This document shows, piece by piece, positions 11,342 through 22,626 of a DNA stretch of 64,000 nucleotides; within the stretch, counting starts at the first letter, position 1; each line of letters starts with the position of its first letter. The DNA comes from Sindora glabra (lineage: Eukaryota; Streptophyta; Magnoliopsida; Fabales; Fabaceae): NCBI GenBank assembly GCA_020226215.1, contig CM035228.1, forward strand, positions 61,291,989 through 61,355,988, written 5' to 3'. The notes beneath the pieces were generated by a model. The model saw nothing but the letters and a program-made list of their open reading frames with translations, had not been told where the DNA came from and did no database searches. Both the position numbers and the translations under genes were made by a program.

Positions 11342-13634
11342 CTAATCACTCATGTATCTAATACCAAGTGACATAGTATGACCATCATGCTTTTTCTGCG
11401 CTAAAGGCTTTGTCAGTGGATCGGCGATATTATCATCAGTTAGTACTTTGCATATCTTCACATCTCTTCTATTGATGATTTCTCGAATGAGATGGAAGCG
11501 CCTAAGTATATGTTTGGATCGTTGGTGAGATCTGGGTTCCTTGACTTGTGCAATGGCTCCATTGTTGTCACAATAGAGATCCACTGGGTTTGCAATGCTA
11601 GGAACATTGCCATTTTGAGTTACAAGAAATCCATATCTCTCGGGCTCATGGCGTATCCTACCAGACTTACGTAGGCCTTATGTTACTTGAGCTAGTTCCT
11701 GACCCACAACATCTTATGGTCTTTTTTCAAGCTTTATTATAGGTTCAATGTTACTTTGTGAGTCTCGCACTTCTTCGATTTCTACTTTCCTCTCACAATT
11801 TTTCTTAGAGACAAATTCTCTTTTCAGAAAAATACCAGTTTGTGTGACAAACACTTTGCCTTTACTAGGATTATAGAAATAGTATCTCTTAGTTTCCTTA
11901 GGATACCCTACAAAGTAGCACTTGTCCGATTTGGGTCCAAGCTTATCAGAAACTTGACGTTTTACATAGGCCTCGCAACCCCAAATCTTCATAAAAGACA
12001 AGCTGGGACGTTTCCCAGTCCATATCTCATATGGAGTCTTTTGAACCGTTTTAGAGGGAACATAGTTGAGCGTAAAAGCAGCTGTCTCTAGAGAATGCCC
12101 CCAAAAGGAAATTGGAAGATCTATATGACTTATCATAGATCGTACCATATCTAACAAGGTACGATTCCTCCTTTCTAAAACACCATTCCATTGTGGCGTT
12201 CCAGGTGGAGTGAGTTGTGATACTATACCACACTCCTTTAGATAGTCATCAAATTCTTGGCTTAAGTATTCTCCACCTCGATCTGATCGAAGTGTTTTAA
12301 TACTTTTACCAAGTTGGTTTTGCACTTCATTCTTGAATTCCTTGAACTTTTCAAAGGATTCTGATTTGTGTTTCATAAGATACACATATCCATATTTATT
12401 GAAATCATCAGTAAATGTAATGAAGTACTGGAAACCTCCTCTAGCAGGTGAACTAATAGGCCTACATACATCAGTATGTATGAGACTTCATAGATCATTA
12501 GCCCTTTCACTGTGTCCAGTGAATGGTGTTTTAGTCATTTTTCCTAGCAAACAAGATTCACATATTTCATATGATTCAAAATCAAATGAATCCAAGAATC
12601 CATCTTTATAGAGCTTGGATATGCACTTCTCATTTATATGGTCCAAACAACAATGCCGGAGATAGGTTGGATTTAAATCATTTGATTTAAATCGCTTAGT
12701 GTTTATGTTATAGACAGGCATTTCAAGATCAAGAATATAGAGCACATTGAACATTTGTGCACTATAGTAAAACATTTCATTTAAATAAACTGAACAACTT
12801 TTGTCCTTTATTATAAATGAAAAACCTTTCTTGTCCAAACAAGAAACAGAAATAATATTCCTGCTGATAGCAGGCACAAAATAACAATCCTCTAATTCTA
12901 TTACTAAACCAGAAGGTAAAGATAGATAATATGTCCCTATAGCTAGCGCAGAAACTCTTGCTCTATTGCCAACTCGTAGGTCTACTTCACCTTTAGCTAG
13001 AGTCCTACTCCTTTATAGTTCCTGTATATTTGTACAAATGTGAGAACCGCATCCGGTATCTAATACCCAAGATGTAGAAGTTGAAACATTAATTTCTATA
13101 ACATAGATACCTGAAGCGGAAGTCTCACTTCCCTTCTTCTTTTTCAAATCTTCTAAATAGACCTTACAGTTTCATTTCCAATGTCCGGTTTGACGGCAAT
13201 GGAAGCATGTCCTTTCCTTAGCCACACCCCTTTTTGGTTTCAGTGCAGAGGATTTAGACTTGGGCTTGCCTTTGGATTTGGAATCCTTCTTGTTTTTGCC
13301 CTTGCCTTTTCCTTTGCCTTTTCCTTTGCCTTTACCCTTTTGAACCATCATTATGGTATTAGGCTTAGTCTTTTGCAAATTTTGTTCAACAGTTCTTAAC
13401 ATGCTTAACAATTCTAGCAGCGGTTTATCAATTTCATTCATGTTGTAATTCATGATAAATTGACAATAACTCTGTGGCAACGATTACAGAATTAAGTTAA
13501 TGGCCAACTCTTAACCTAGTGGAGCACCCAATCTCTCAAGGTTCTCAGCATACCCAATCATTTTGAGTACATGAGGCCCAATAGGGTTTCCTTCTGCTCG
13601 TTTGCACTGAAACAAGGCTTTTGTCACCTCAAAC
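11342..13634 (-). pseudogene. Copia A gag 3' part and pol, reverse transcriptase deleted
   Basis: Continuing from 22282 across the B insertion, this gives the end of gag with a Lys/Gly-rich stretch. The zinc knuckle CFHCRQTGHWK is cut by a TGA at 13172-13174 (CGA to TGA). Next is a protease with intact DTGCGSHIC (about 13050-13080), then the GAG-pre-integrase region. Integrase has its CESC zinc pair, the catalytic Asp in LRSDRGGEY and the Glu in the segment after TPQWNG. The frame then passes RHEPERYGFLVTQNGN and jumps straight to VPSIANPVDLYCDNNG, the end of RNase H. By comparison with B, about 1.33 kb holding all of reverse transcriptase and most of RNase H is missing, and the join near 11601-11607 keeps the frame. 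Several in-frame stops remain. Confidence 0.9.
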
Positions 13635-15080
13635 TGTTAGTGTATATGCCCTAAAACCAATCATATTGGTGATTGTAATTTTGAATCATGTTATTTTAAT
13701 GGCAATTCCAATTATTATATTTATATATATTGTCTACGTAATATATTCAATTATAATAATAACCTTAGAATAATTGTATTCTTAAATGTCCTTAGTCATA
13801 TATCATTGTGGATTAGGTTGCTTTGATATGTTAAGACTAGCATGTGTGAAGACTTATATGGGATATTAAGTTTACACATGAGTATAAGTTAGAGAACTTG
13901 CATACTGGACTGACCCATATTAAGAACACTACATGGATCGTTATATGAGTGTCATAAGTGGTTCTTAGTGATCATTATTAATATGGTCCTTTGACCTGAG
14001 ATCACCAAGGTTCCCTACATGTGAGTTTCATATTTTGATACTATTCTATGTCACTAATGGTTAAGTGAATGCAAGGGTAGATATTGGATATGTCACATAT
14101 CATGCAGAGGGGTTTGTGTGATCAAGATAGGATTTGTCCCTCCTATATAACAAGAGTAACATCTATGGGCCCCTTGATTAAGTAAAGCTGAGAAAATGCA
14201 TGGCCATGCTCAGATGAATTGATATGAGATGTCAATTACATTTGTTTCAGTCAGCTTGCTTAGGAATCAAGAAACCTTAAGGTTGGGCTATACAGGAATG
14301 ACACGGTCCATGTCTCGTTCTCAATCTAGATGTGTAGGACAAAAGGACATAAGTGATGATCACGTGTAAAGGTTTAGTCAAATCATCGACTTTCTCATTA
14401 CTTGGATAACAATGATGTGTTGCTAGACACCAATCATTGTTTATGATCATTAATATGATTAATGATCATTGCCAACGTAATGAGAGCCTGTAGGGTCGCA
14501 CACTTAGAGCTAAGTGAATTTGGAATTAATGGACCAAATTGTTTAGGCTTAATATTTGGGAATTCATGTTATAATTATAAGGCTCAATAATAAGCCTATA
14601 ATTGTACATGGAATAAAGCCCAAATAGGTTAGGTTTTTCTATACACCTATTTAAATAGGCTTGTTGGGTAATAATAGAATTACTATCATTATTCACGCAC
14701 CCCAAAAAGGCATAGAAAACCCTAGCACCTCTCTTTGACCAAAAACCCCTGAAAAGGCGTAGCTAGCACTACGAGGTGTAAGGAGATCAATTCCAACCGA
14801 TGTGTGTAGTGGACATTCATTGGTGATTCATGGGTTCATGTGGATACCACAGAGGTGCAGCCACATAAATGCTGTACTAGTGATATGATCTTCCAGTTTC
14901 TATTCCGATTCGTGATTTGGAGAGCAGATCGGATTTGCTGTGCAGCGGCCAGAAGATTTTTAGCCGAAAGGTATAAACCCTAATCCCTAATCTATGGCGT
15001 TCTAAATTCGCATGGATCCTTGGTGGAAATCATGAAAATTTTTTATTCCGCTGTGCATGTATGATGCGCGATTTCCAGCA
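13635..15080 (+). repeat. Copia B 5' LTR
   Basis: Begins TGTTAGTGTATATGCC and ends TTTCCAGCA. It is nearly identical to 20837-22281. A decayed relative follows the old copia remnant at about 38399. Confidence 0.95.
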
Positions 15081-15081
15081 G

Positions 15082-15094
15082 TGGTATCAGAGCC
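15082..15094 (+). other. Copia B primer-binding site, initiator tRNA-Met
   Basis: TGGTATCAGAGCC, one base after the LTR, is complementary to the 3' end of plant initiator tRNA-Met, the usual copia primer. Confidence 0.92.
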
Positions 15095-16864
15095 ACTTGC
15101 GAATCCATAGATTAGTTTTCTGTGTTATGCGTTTAAATATGGATAATTCGCGTTTAATCAGATCATGCATGATGCAATTAGGGTTCTGGATCAATGTAAT
15201 TCTGTATGTTAATGAATCGGTTTTGATTAGATTAAAATTAGATTGAAACATACATAATTAATGATTCAGTTTTAATGAGATTAAAAATTGGAAACGTAGC
15301 TGATAAAGGTTTCAATTTTAATGAGATTAAAATTTGAACAAAAACATGTCTGATCGTATAATGTGATGTATGCATTCTGTTTCGTTTAATGAGATTAAAT
15401 TAAACAAAAACATGGACTAATGTTTAAGTTAATATGGCGGAACATCAAGAAGTAGGATTTCGGAACAGTTCTGGAATTAGGGTTCTTGATAAATTCTAAT
15501 TTTGGCCGATTGTTTTAATGGTTAATACAGAAACTGAAACATTCAAAATTTTTTGGATTTTTCCCAAAAGTCTTCAAAATTTTAAATGTAAGATGCATAA
15601 AAATTTTTGGTAAGGGGGCTCTGCCCCCTCACCCCCGTAAGGGGTAGCCTCCCCTCGACCCCCGCCCGCTAACCGGCTAGCGGGACCGCCGTACTAACTC
15701 TGCGTAGCGCAATAATTGATAGCCTGAATCTAAGCTGCATTTTAAAATCAATCTTTTCATAACCTTCTAATTTTAAACAAGTTAAAATTGGAAACAAGAT
15801 CAATTTCAATGAATACCTATGGTTGTATGCTTACATGTGATGTTTGCTGCATGATGCATAGTTATGGCCCTTACACCATAATGTATGGTTATCTTTCATT
15901 TATTGGTTTTGATTTTATTGTAATTAAATACGGCCTGCGTGTCATGCCTTTCTCTATAAATTCTAGTTGTACATTCTTTCTCTCACCTTACTCCCCTCGA
16001 ATGTAACTCGAGTTTTCTCCTTCATTATGTATTGTAAAGTTAGAATAGTTTCCTTTCAAATGTACAACATGTTTAAGCCTGGAGCTTGCTGCCATGGAGA
16101 CAAGGAGCCAAAATCAATATGAGGACAACCGTGGAAGATGCTTAAAGAAGATATCTTTACCTTAGGTTGACCTTTTTGGTTTTCTCATTGGCTTAGGAAA
16201 ACCAATGTAGTTGGGCCATAACTATGCACATTTATTTTATGCTTTATTGCATGCTTTATATTAATGTATATGTTATGTTAGATATAGCATGTATGGATGG
16301 CAAATAATGGTGAGATCTAAATATACATTTAAATCCCTCAATGCAAATATTAAGTCAGTAATAAAAGTGATGCCTTCCAATGAATGGCACTTGTCAAGGC
16401 CTTGATCAACATAAGGCAGGTTTGCCAAAGCAAAGTGACTAGTTTATCTTGGTGAGACACGATAGGATAATAGTGATATCCAAATGCCAATAATTGGGTT
16501 TTTGACTTAACTAGGCCATCTCAATAGGATTGGGGGCCTAGAGGCATGGAGTTGGGCTCAAGTCCATGAGATGGATTTGAACAAGTGTTGTTCACCCAAC
16601 TATCCAAGAGTTACATAAAATATAATTGGCAAGGAGTTGCCTACCTAAATAGCCAAAACTTGAGTGATCAGCCAAAGCTGACTTAAGTCTAGGTGAAATA
16701 TGGATCTTGGCCCACTAGAAAATCTCAAATGCTACGATTTTCTGAAATAATAGTGAGGGCTATTATTTTGAGAAAAATAGTGGGAGTATTATTTAATAAA
16801 AGACCTTATTAAATAAATAAAATACATGATTCTCATTTTGCATATTTTTCTATTGTAGATAACT
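15095..16864 (+). other. Copia B untranslated leader with GC-rich hairpin island
   Basis: About 1.77 kb without a coding region precedes gag. It is AT-rich except for a GC-rich island at 15611-15710. The island can form two hairpins: AGGGGGC-TCT-GCCCCCT (15613-15629) and CCCGCTA-ACCGGC-TAGCGGG (15665-15684). The leader of copia A has a corresponding island with the same hairpins. The last part of the leader is purine-rich up to the gag ATG. The small ORFs here (15061-15246, 15788-16006) are not convincing genes. Confidence 0.6.
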
Positions 16865-17977
16865 ATGGTATCAAATGCATCAAATTTATCACTGCGATTT
16901 ATCCTTGAGAAGGATAAACTGAATGGGACGAATTTTCTCAATTGGTATCGAAACTTGAGGATTGTCCTCAAGCATGAGAAAAAACAGTATGTCCTAGAGC
17001 AACCTACTCTAGATGAGCCTGCTGCTAATGCTCCTCAAGCAGAAAAGGATGCTTATAAGAAGCATCTAGAAGATACTCTGGATGTCAGTTGTCTCATGCT
17101 TGCTACCATGAACTCTGAGCTTCAGAAGCAACATGAGAACATGGAGGCGTTTAATATGATTGATCACCTTAAACAGCTCTACCAAGAGCAAGCAAGACAT
17201 GAGAGATATGATGTATCTAAAACATTGTTTCAATGTAAGATGGCTGAAGGAACACCCGTTGCTACACATGTACTTAAAATGATTGGGTACATCAATAGCC
17301 TTGAAAGATTGGGTTTTCCTTTGTAGCAAGAATTGGCCACTGATATAGTTCTGCAATCGTTGCCTGAGAGCTATAGTCAATTCGTCATGAATTACAACAT
17401 GAACGAAATTGATAAGACTTTGCCTGAACTGCTTAACATGTTGAGAACTGCTGAGCAGAACTTGAAAAAGTCCAAGCCTAATTCCATTATGATGGTTCAA
17501 AAGGGCAAAGGAAAGGGCAAGTCTAAGGCCAAGAATAAAAAGAAAAAGGACAAGACTGATGGAAAGTCCAAGTCAAGTTCCTCTGCACTAAAGCCCAAAG
17601 GTGGCGTGGCCAAGGAAGGACAATGCTTCCATTGTAAAGAACCAGGACATTGGAAGCGAAATTGCAAGATTTACCTGGAAGAGCTTAAGAAGCAAAAGGA
17701 AAGTGGGACTTCCAACTCAAGTATTTATATTATAGAGGTTAATTTATCTACTTCTACATCTTGGGTATTAGATATTGGATGTGGTACTCACATTTGTGTA
17801 AATGTGCAGGATCTTAAAGAAAGTAGATCATTAGCCAAAGGTGAAGTGAACCTGCGCGTTGGAAATAGAGCAAGAGTTGCTGCATTAGCTGTAGGGACTT
17901 ATTATTTATCTTTACCTAGTGGATTAGTTTTAGAATTGGACAATTGTTATTTTGTGCCTACTGTTAGTAGAATTTGA
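16865..17977 (+). pseudogene. Copia B gag and protease (broken)
   Basis: The ATG at 16865 starts a gag beginning MVSNASNLSLRFILEKDKLN, similar to copia A gag at 22626. A TAG at 17324-17326 interrupts the frame, which then continues in phase. A Lys/Gly-rich stretch leads to a CCHC zinc knuckle CFHCKEPGHWKRNC (about 17624-17665). The protease active site reads DIGCG (Asp 17771-17773, Ile 17774-17776) in place of the usual D-T-G, matching a single C to T change. A frameshift at about 17970-17977 moves the rest of pol to another frame. In an intact element this would give the capsid and the polyprotein protease. Confidence 0.9.
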
Positions 17978-19070
17978 TTTATGTTTCTTGTTTAGACAAG
18001 AAAGGTTTTTCATTTATAATAAAGGATAAATGTTGCTCTATTTATTTAAATGAAATGTTTTTTGGCAGTGCACAATTAATGAATGGTCTTTATGTTCTGG
18101 ACCTTGAAAATCCAATCTATAACATAAACACGAAGAAGGTCAAAACTAATGATTCAAGTCCAACCTATCTTTGGCATTGTCGTTTAGGCCATATAAATGA
18201 GACACGCATCTCCAAACTTCATAAGGATGGATTTTTGGACTCATTTGATTTCGAATCATATGAGGTATGTGAGTCATGTTTATTAGGTAAGATGACTAAA
18301 GCCCCTTTTACTAGGAAAGGTGAAAGGGCTAGTATTTATTGGGCCTTATACATAGTAATGTATGTGGACCTTTAAACACACAAGCTAGAGGAGGTTATCA
18401 GTACTTCATTACTTTTACTGATGATTTCAGTAGATATGGTTACATGTTTCTTATGAAACACAAGTCTGAATCTTTTGAAAAGTTCAAAGAGTTCAAAAAT
18501 GAAGTACAAAACTAACTTGGTAAAAGTATTAAAGCACTTCGATCAGATCGAGGTGGTGAATACTTAGACCGAGAGTTCCTTAATCATCTAAAGGAGTGTG
18601 GCATTGTATCACAACTCACTCCACCAAGAACACCTCAATGGAATGGTGTTTCTGAAAGAAGGAATCAAACTTTGTTAGACATGATTTGGTCAATGATGAG
18701 TCAGACTGACCTTCCAAATTCCTTCTGGGGACATGCTCTAGAGATTGCAACTTTCACACTAAATCATGTTCCGTCAAAATCAGTTCAAAAGACACCATAT
18801 GAGATATGGACTGGGAAACGTCCTAGTTTGTCTTTTATGAAGATTTGGGGCTGCGAAGCTTACGTAAGACGTCAGGCTTCTGATAAACTTGGACCCAAAT
18901 CTGATAGATGTTTTTTCGTTGGATATCCTAAGGAAACAAAAGGATATTATTTCTATAATCCAACCGAGCAAAAAGTGTTTATTGCTCGAACTGGTGTTTT
19001 TCTAGAAAGAGAATTTATCTCTAAAAGAATCAGTAGGAGAAGAATAGAACTTGAAGAAATTCAAGATTAA
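17974..19070 (+). pseudogene. Copia B integrase region (broken)
   Basis: The GAG-pre-integrase domain carries HCRLGHIN and, further on, CESCLLGK, the HHCC zinc site. A one-base frameshift at about 18333-18337 puts the integrase core in the third frame. The core includes FTDDFSRYGY, LRSDRGGEYL and, after PQWNGVS, the catalytic Glu. A TAA at 18513-18515 lies within the core (CAA to TAA), and the segment ends at a TAA at 19068-19070. The C-terminal part FMKIWGCEAYVRRQ is well kept. Confidence 0.9.
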
Positions 19071-20822
19071 CGAGAAAACATTGAACTTGAGATGGAACTT
19101 GAGCCGGTTCCACAAACAGTTGTGGAAGAACCTGCTCATGTAACACAGAACCCACGTAGATCTAGTAGGATACGTCGTGAGCCCAAGAGATATGGTTTTC
19201 TCGTGACTCATCACGGTGATGTGTTGCTCATGGACCAAGATGAGCCCATAACCTACCAAGAGGCTATGATGGGACTAGATTCTGAGAAATGGCTAGAAGC
19301 TATGAAATCAGAGATGGACTCCATGTATTCAAACCAAGTTTGGACTTTGGTTGATCCACCTGAAGGGGTAAAACCCATTGGGTGCAAATGGGTTTTCAAA
19401 AAAAAAACTGACATGGATGGTAATGTGTGTACCTTTAAGGGACGATTGGTTGCAAAAGGTTTCAAACAAATCCTTGGTATTGACTATGATGAGACTTTTT
19501 CTCTAGTTGTCATGCTTAAATCCATCAGGATTCTTCTAGCTACAGCAGCATATTATGATTATGAAATCTAGCAAATGGAAGTCAAAACTGCTTTCCTTAA
19601 TGGAAATCTTCTTGAGGATGTGTACATGACACAACCTGAAGGTTTTGTAAATCCTAAAAATGCTGGAAAAGTTTGCAAATTGCAACGATCCATTTATGGA
19701 TTGAAGCAAGCTTCTCAGAGTTGGAATCTTCGTTTCGATGATGCAATCAAAGAGTTTGGTTTCATAAAAAATGAAGATGAACCTTGTGTATACAAGAAGG
19801 TTAGTGGGAGCATAATAGTCTTTCTGGTGTTGTATGTAGATGACATATTACTCATTGGAAATGACATTCCTACACTACAGTCTGTAAAAACTTGGTTAGG
19901 AAATTATTTTTCTATGAAAGACTTAGGTGAGGCCTCCTATGTATTAGGTATCAAGATCTATAGAGATAGATCGAGAAAATTGCTTAGCCTAAGTCAGAGT
20001 ACATATATCGACAAGGTGCTAAAAAGGTTTAGCATGCAAGATTCTAAAAGAGGATTCTTGCCGATGTCACATGACATAAGTCTCTCAAGAACTCAATGTC
20101 CTTCCACAGAGTATGAGAGACAGCACATGAGTAAGATCCTTTATGCATCTACGATTGGGTCTATCATGTATGCTATGTTATGTACTCGTCCTGATGTCTC
20201 GTATGCTTTAAGCATGACGAGTAGATACCAATCAGATCCTAGTGAAAGTCATTGGATAGCTGTCAAGAATATTCTTAAGTACTTAAGAAGAACTAAAGAC
20301 ATGTTTTTGATTTATGGAGGTGAGGAAGAGCTCATTGTAAATGGTTACACTGATGCTAGCTTTCAAACCGATAAAAATGACTTCAGGTTGCAGTCAGGTT
20401 ATGTATTTTGCCTTAATGGTGGCGCTGTGACCTGGAAGAGTTCAAAGCAAGGGACAGTGGCTGAATCTACAACAGAAGCTGAATACATTGCAGCATCAGA
20501 TGCCGCAAAAGAGGCTGTTTGGATTAAGAAGTTCATCAATGAACTTGGAGTTGTTCCTAGCATTGCTGACCCAGTAGAGCATTTTTGTGACAATAATGGA
20601 GCCATTGTGCAAGCCAAGGAACCTAGATCTCACCAGAAATCCAAACATATACTCCGGCGCTATCATCTCATAAGAGATATTGTTAACAGAAATGATGTCA
20701 AGATATGCAAAATACCAACTGACGATAATGTCGCCGATCCACTGACAAAAGCCCTAACGCAGCAAAAGCATGATAGTCATATGAGATCCATAGGTATTAG
20801 ATACATGGATGATTGGCTTTAG
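19071..20822 (+). pseudogene. Copia B reverse transcriptase and RNase H (one internal stop)
   Basis: The frame is open from 19092 to 19571 and again from 19575 to 20822, interrupted only by a TAG at 19569-19571 that matches a Trp codon in relatives. Reverse transcriptase has CKWVFKKKTD, VKTAFLNGNL, SIYGLKQASQSW and the catalytic YVDD at 19833-19844, intact. RNase H follows with YTDASFQTD, ESTTEAEYIA and CDNNGAI, ending GIRYMDDWL before TAG. The stop at 20820-20822 lies just before the polypurine tract. This is the best-preserved polymerase in the window. Confidence 0.92.
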
Positions 20823-20824
20823 TG

Positions 20825-20836
20825 CAAGTGGGAGAT
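20825..20836 (+). other. Copia B polypurine tract
   Basis: CAAGTGGGAGAT abuts the TGTTAG start of the 3' LTR. Confidence 0.9.
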
Positions 20837-22281
20837 TGTTAGTGTATATGCCCTAAAACCAATCATATTAGTGATTGTAATTTTGAATCATGTTATTTTA
20901 ATGGCAATTCCAATTATTATATTTATATATATTATCTGCGTAATATATTCAATTATAATAATAACCTTAGAATAATTGTATTCTTAAATGTCCCTAGTTA
21001 TATATCATTGTGGATTAGGTTGCTTTGATATGTTAAGACTAGCATGTGTGAAGACTTATATGGGATATTAAGTTTACACATGAGTACAAGTTAGAGAACT
21101 TGTATACTGGACCGACCCATATTAAGAACACTACATGGATCGTTATATGAGTGTCATAAGTGGTTCTTAGTGATCATTATTAATATGGTCCTTTGACATG
21201 AGATCACCAAGGTTCCCTACATGTGAGTTTCATATTTTAATACTATTCAATGTCACTAATGATTAAGTGAATGCAAGGGTAGATATTGGATATGCCACAT
21301 ATCATGCGGAGGGGTTTGTGTGATCAAGATGGGATTTGTCCCTCCTATATAACAGGAGTAACATCTATGGGCCCCTTGATTAAGTAAAGCTAAGAAAATG
21401 CATGGTCATGCTCAGATGAATTGACATGAGATGTCAATTACATTTGTTTCAGTCAGCTTACTTAGGAATCAAGAAACCTTAAGGTTGGGCTATACGGGAA
21501 TGACACGGTCCATGTCTCGTGCTCAATTTAGATGTATAGGACAAAAGGACATAAGTGATGATCACGTGTAAAGGTTTAGTCAAATCACCGACTTTCTCAA
21601 TACTTGGGTAACAATGATGTGTTGCTGACACCAATCATTGTTTATGATCATTAATATGATTAATGGTCATTGCCAACGTAATGAGAGCCTGTAGGGTCGC
21701 ATACTTAGAGTCAAGTGAATTTGGAATTAATGGACCAAATTGTTTGGGCTTAATATTTAGGAATTCATGTTATTATTATAAGGCCCAATAATAAGCCTAT
21801 AATTGTACATGGAATAAAGCCCAAATAGGTTAAGTTTTTCTATGCACCTATTTAAATAGGCTTGTTGGGTAATAATAGAATTACTATCATTATTCACGCA
21901 CCCCAAAAAGGCATAGAAAACCCTAGCACCTCTCCTTGACCAAAAACCTCTGAAGAGGCGTAGCTAGCACTACGAGGTGTAAGGAGATCAATTCCAACCA
22001 GTGTGTGTAGTGGACATTCATCGGTGATTCACAAGTTCGTGTGGATACCACAGAGGTGCAGCCACATAAACGCTGTACTAGTGATCTGATCTTCTAGTTT
22101 CTATTCCGGTTCGTGATTTGGAAAGCAAATCGGATTTGTTGTGCAGCGAACAGAAGATTTTTTGCTGAAAGGTATAAACCCTAATACCTAATCTATGGTG
22201 TTCTAAATTTGCATGGATCCTTGGTGGAAATCGTGCAAAATTTTTATTCCGCTGTGCATTTATGATGTGTGATTTTCAGCA
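20837..22281 (+). repeat. Copia B 3' LTR
   Basis: Direct repeat of 13635-15080, 1445 bp, starting TGTTAGTGTATATGCC and ending TTTTCAGCA. Differences from the 5' LTR are scattered single bases and one short indel. Confidence 0.95.
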
Positions 22282-22626
22282 GAACCTCTCATGCCGAGCT
22301 TGGCCTTCATAAAGCTTCTTAAGATGCTCAAGCATGTCATAAGCTTTCATGTTCTCATGTTGCTTTTGAAGCTCAGAGTCCATGGTAGCCAACATGAGAC
22401 AACCGACATCTAATACGTCATCATGATGCTTCTTATAAGCATCCTTTTGAGCTCGAGGGACAGTAGCTTCAGGTTCTTGAGGAACAGGTTCCTCTAAGAC
22501 ATACATTTTTCGCTCATGTTTGAGGACTATCCTCAAATTCCTGTACCAATCCAGGAAGTTTATCCCATTCAGTTTGTCCTTCTCAAGGACCGATCGCAGT
22601 GATAAGTTATTTGATGTATTAGTCAT
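22282..22626 (-). pseudogene. Copia A gag 5' part, split by copia B
   Basis: The ATG at 22624-22626 starts about 115 codons of gag. It includes KDKLNGINFLDWYRNLRIVL and ends at GQARHER where copia B inserted. The rest of gag resumes at 13634. The frame is open up to the break. It is about 75-80% similar to copia B gag by eye. Confidence 0.9.

Larger units (their letters stand above)
13635..22281 (+). mobile_element. Ty1/copia element B, nested in copia A gag
   Basis: An 8.65-kb element with two LTRs of 1446 and 1445 bp, initiator tRNA-Met primer site, long leader, gag-pol and polypurine tract, all in plus orientation. Flanks read AAAC (left) and GAAC (right), an imperfect 4-bp match consistent with a worn 4-5-bp target duplication. 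Joining the flanks restores the reading of A gag. The LTRs differ at about 9 positions in the first 390 bp (2-3%), making this the youngest insertion of the nest. Pol order PR-IN-RT-RH is that of copia. Confidence 0.95.

Noticed and set aside
13181..13399. A plus-strand ORF rich in Phe and Leu
   Set aside because: It is the antisense shadow of the Lys/Gly-rich end of copia A gag.
15611..15710. GC-rich island as a foreign insertion
   Set aside because: The same island lies at the matching place in the leader of copia A, so it belongs to the elements.
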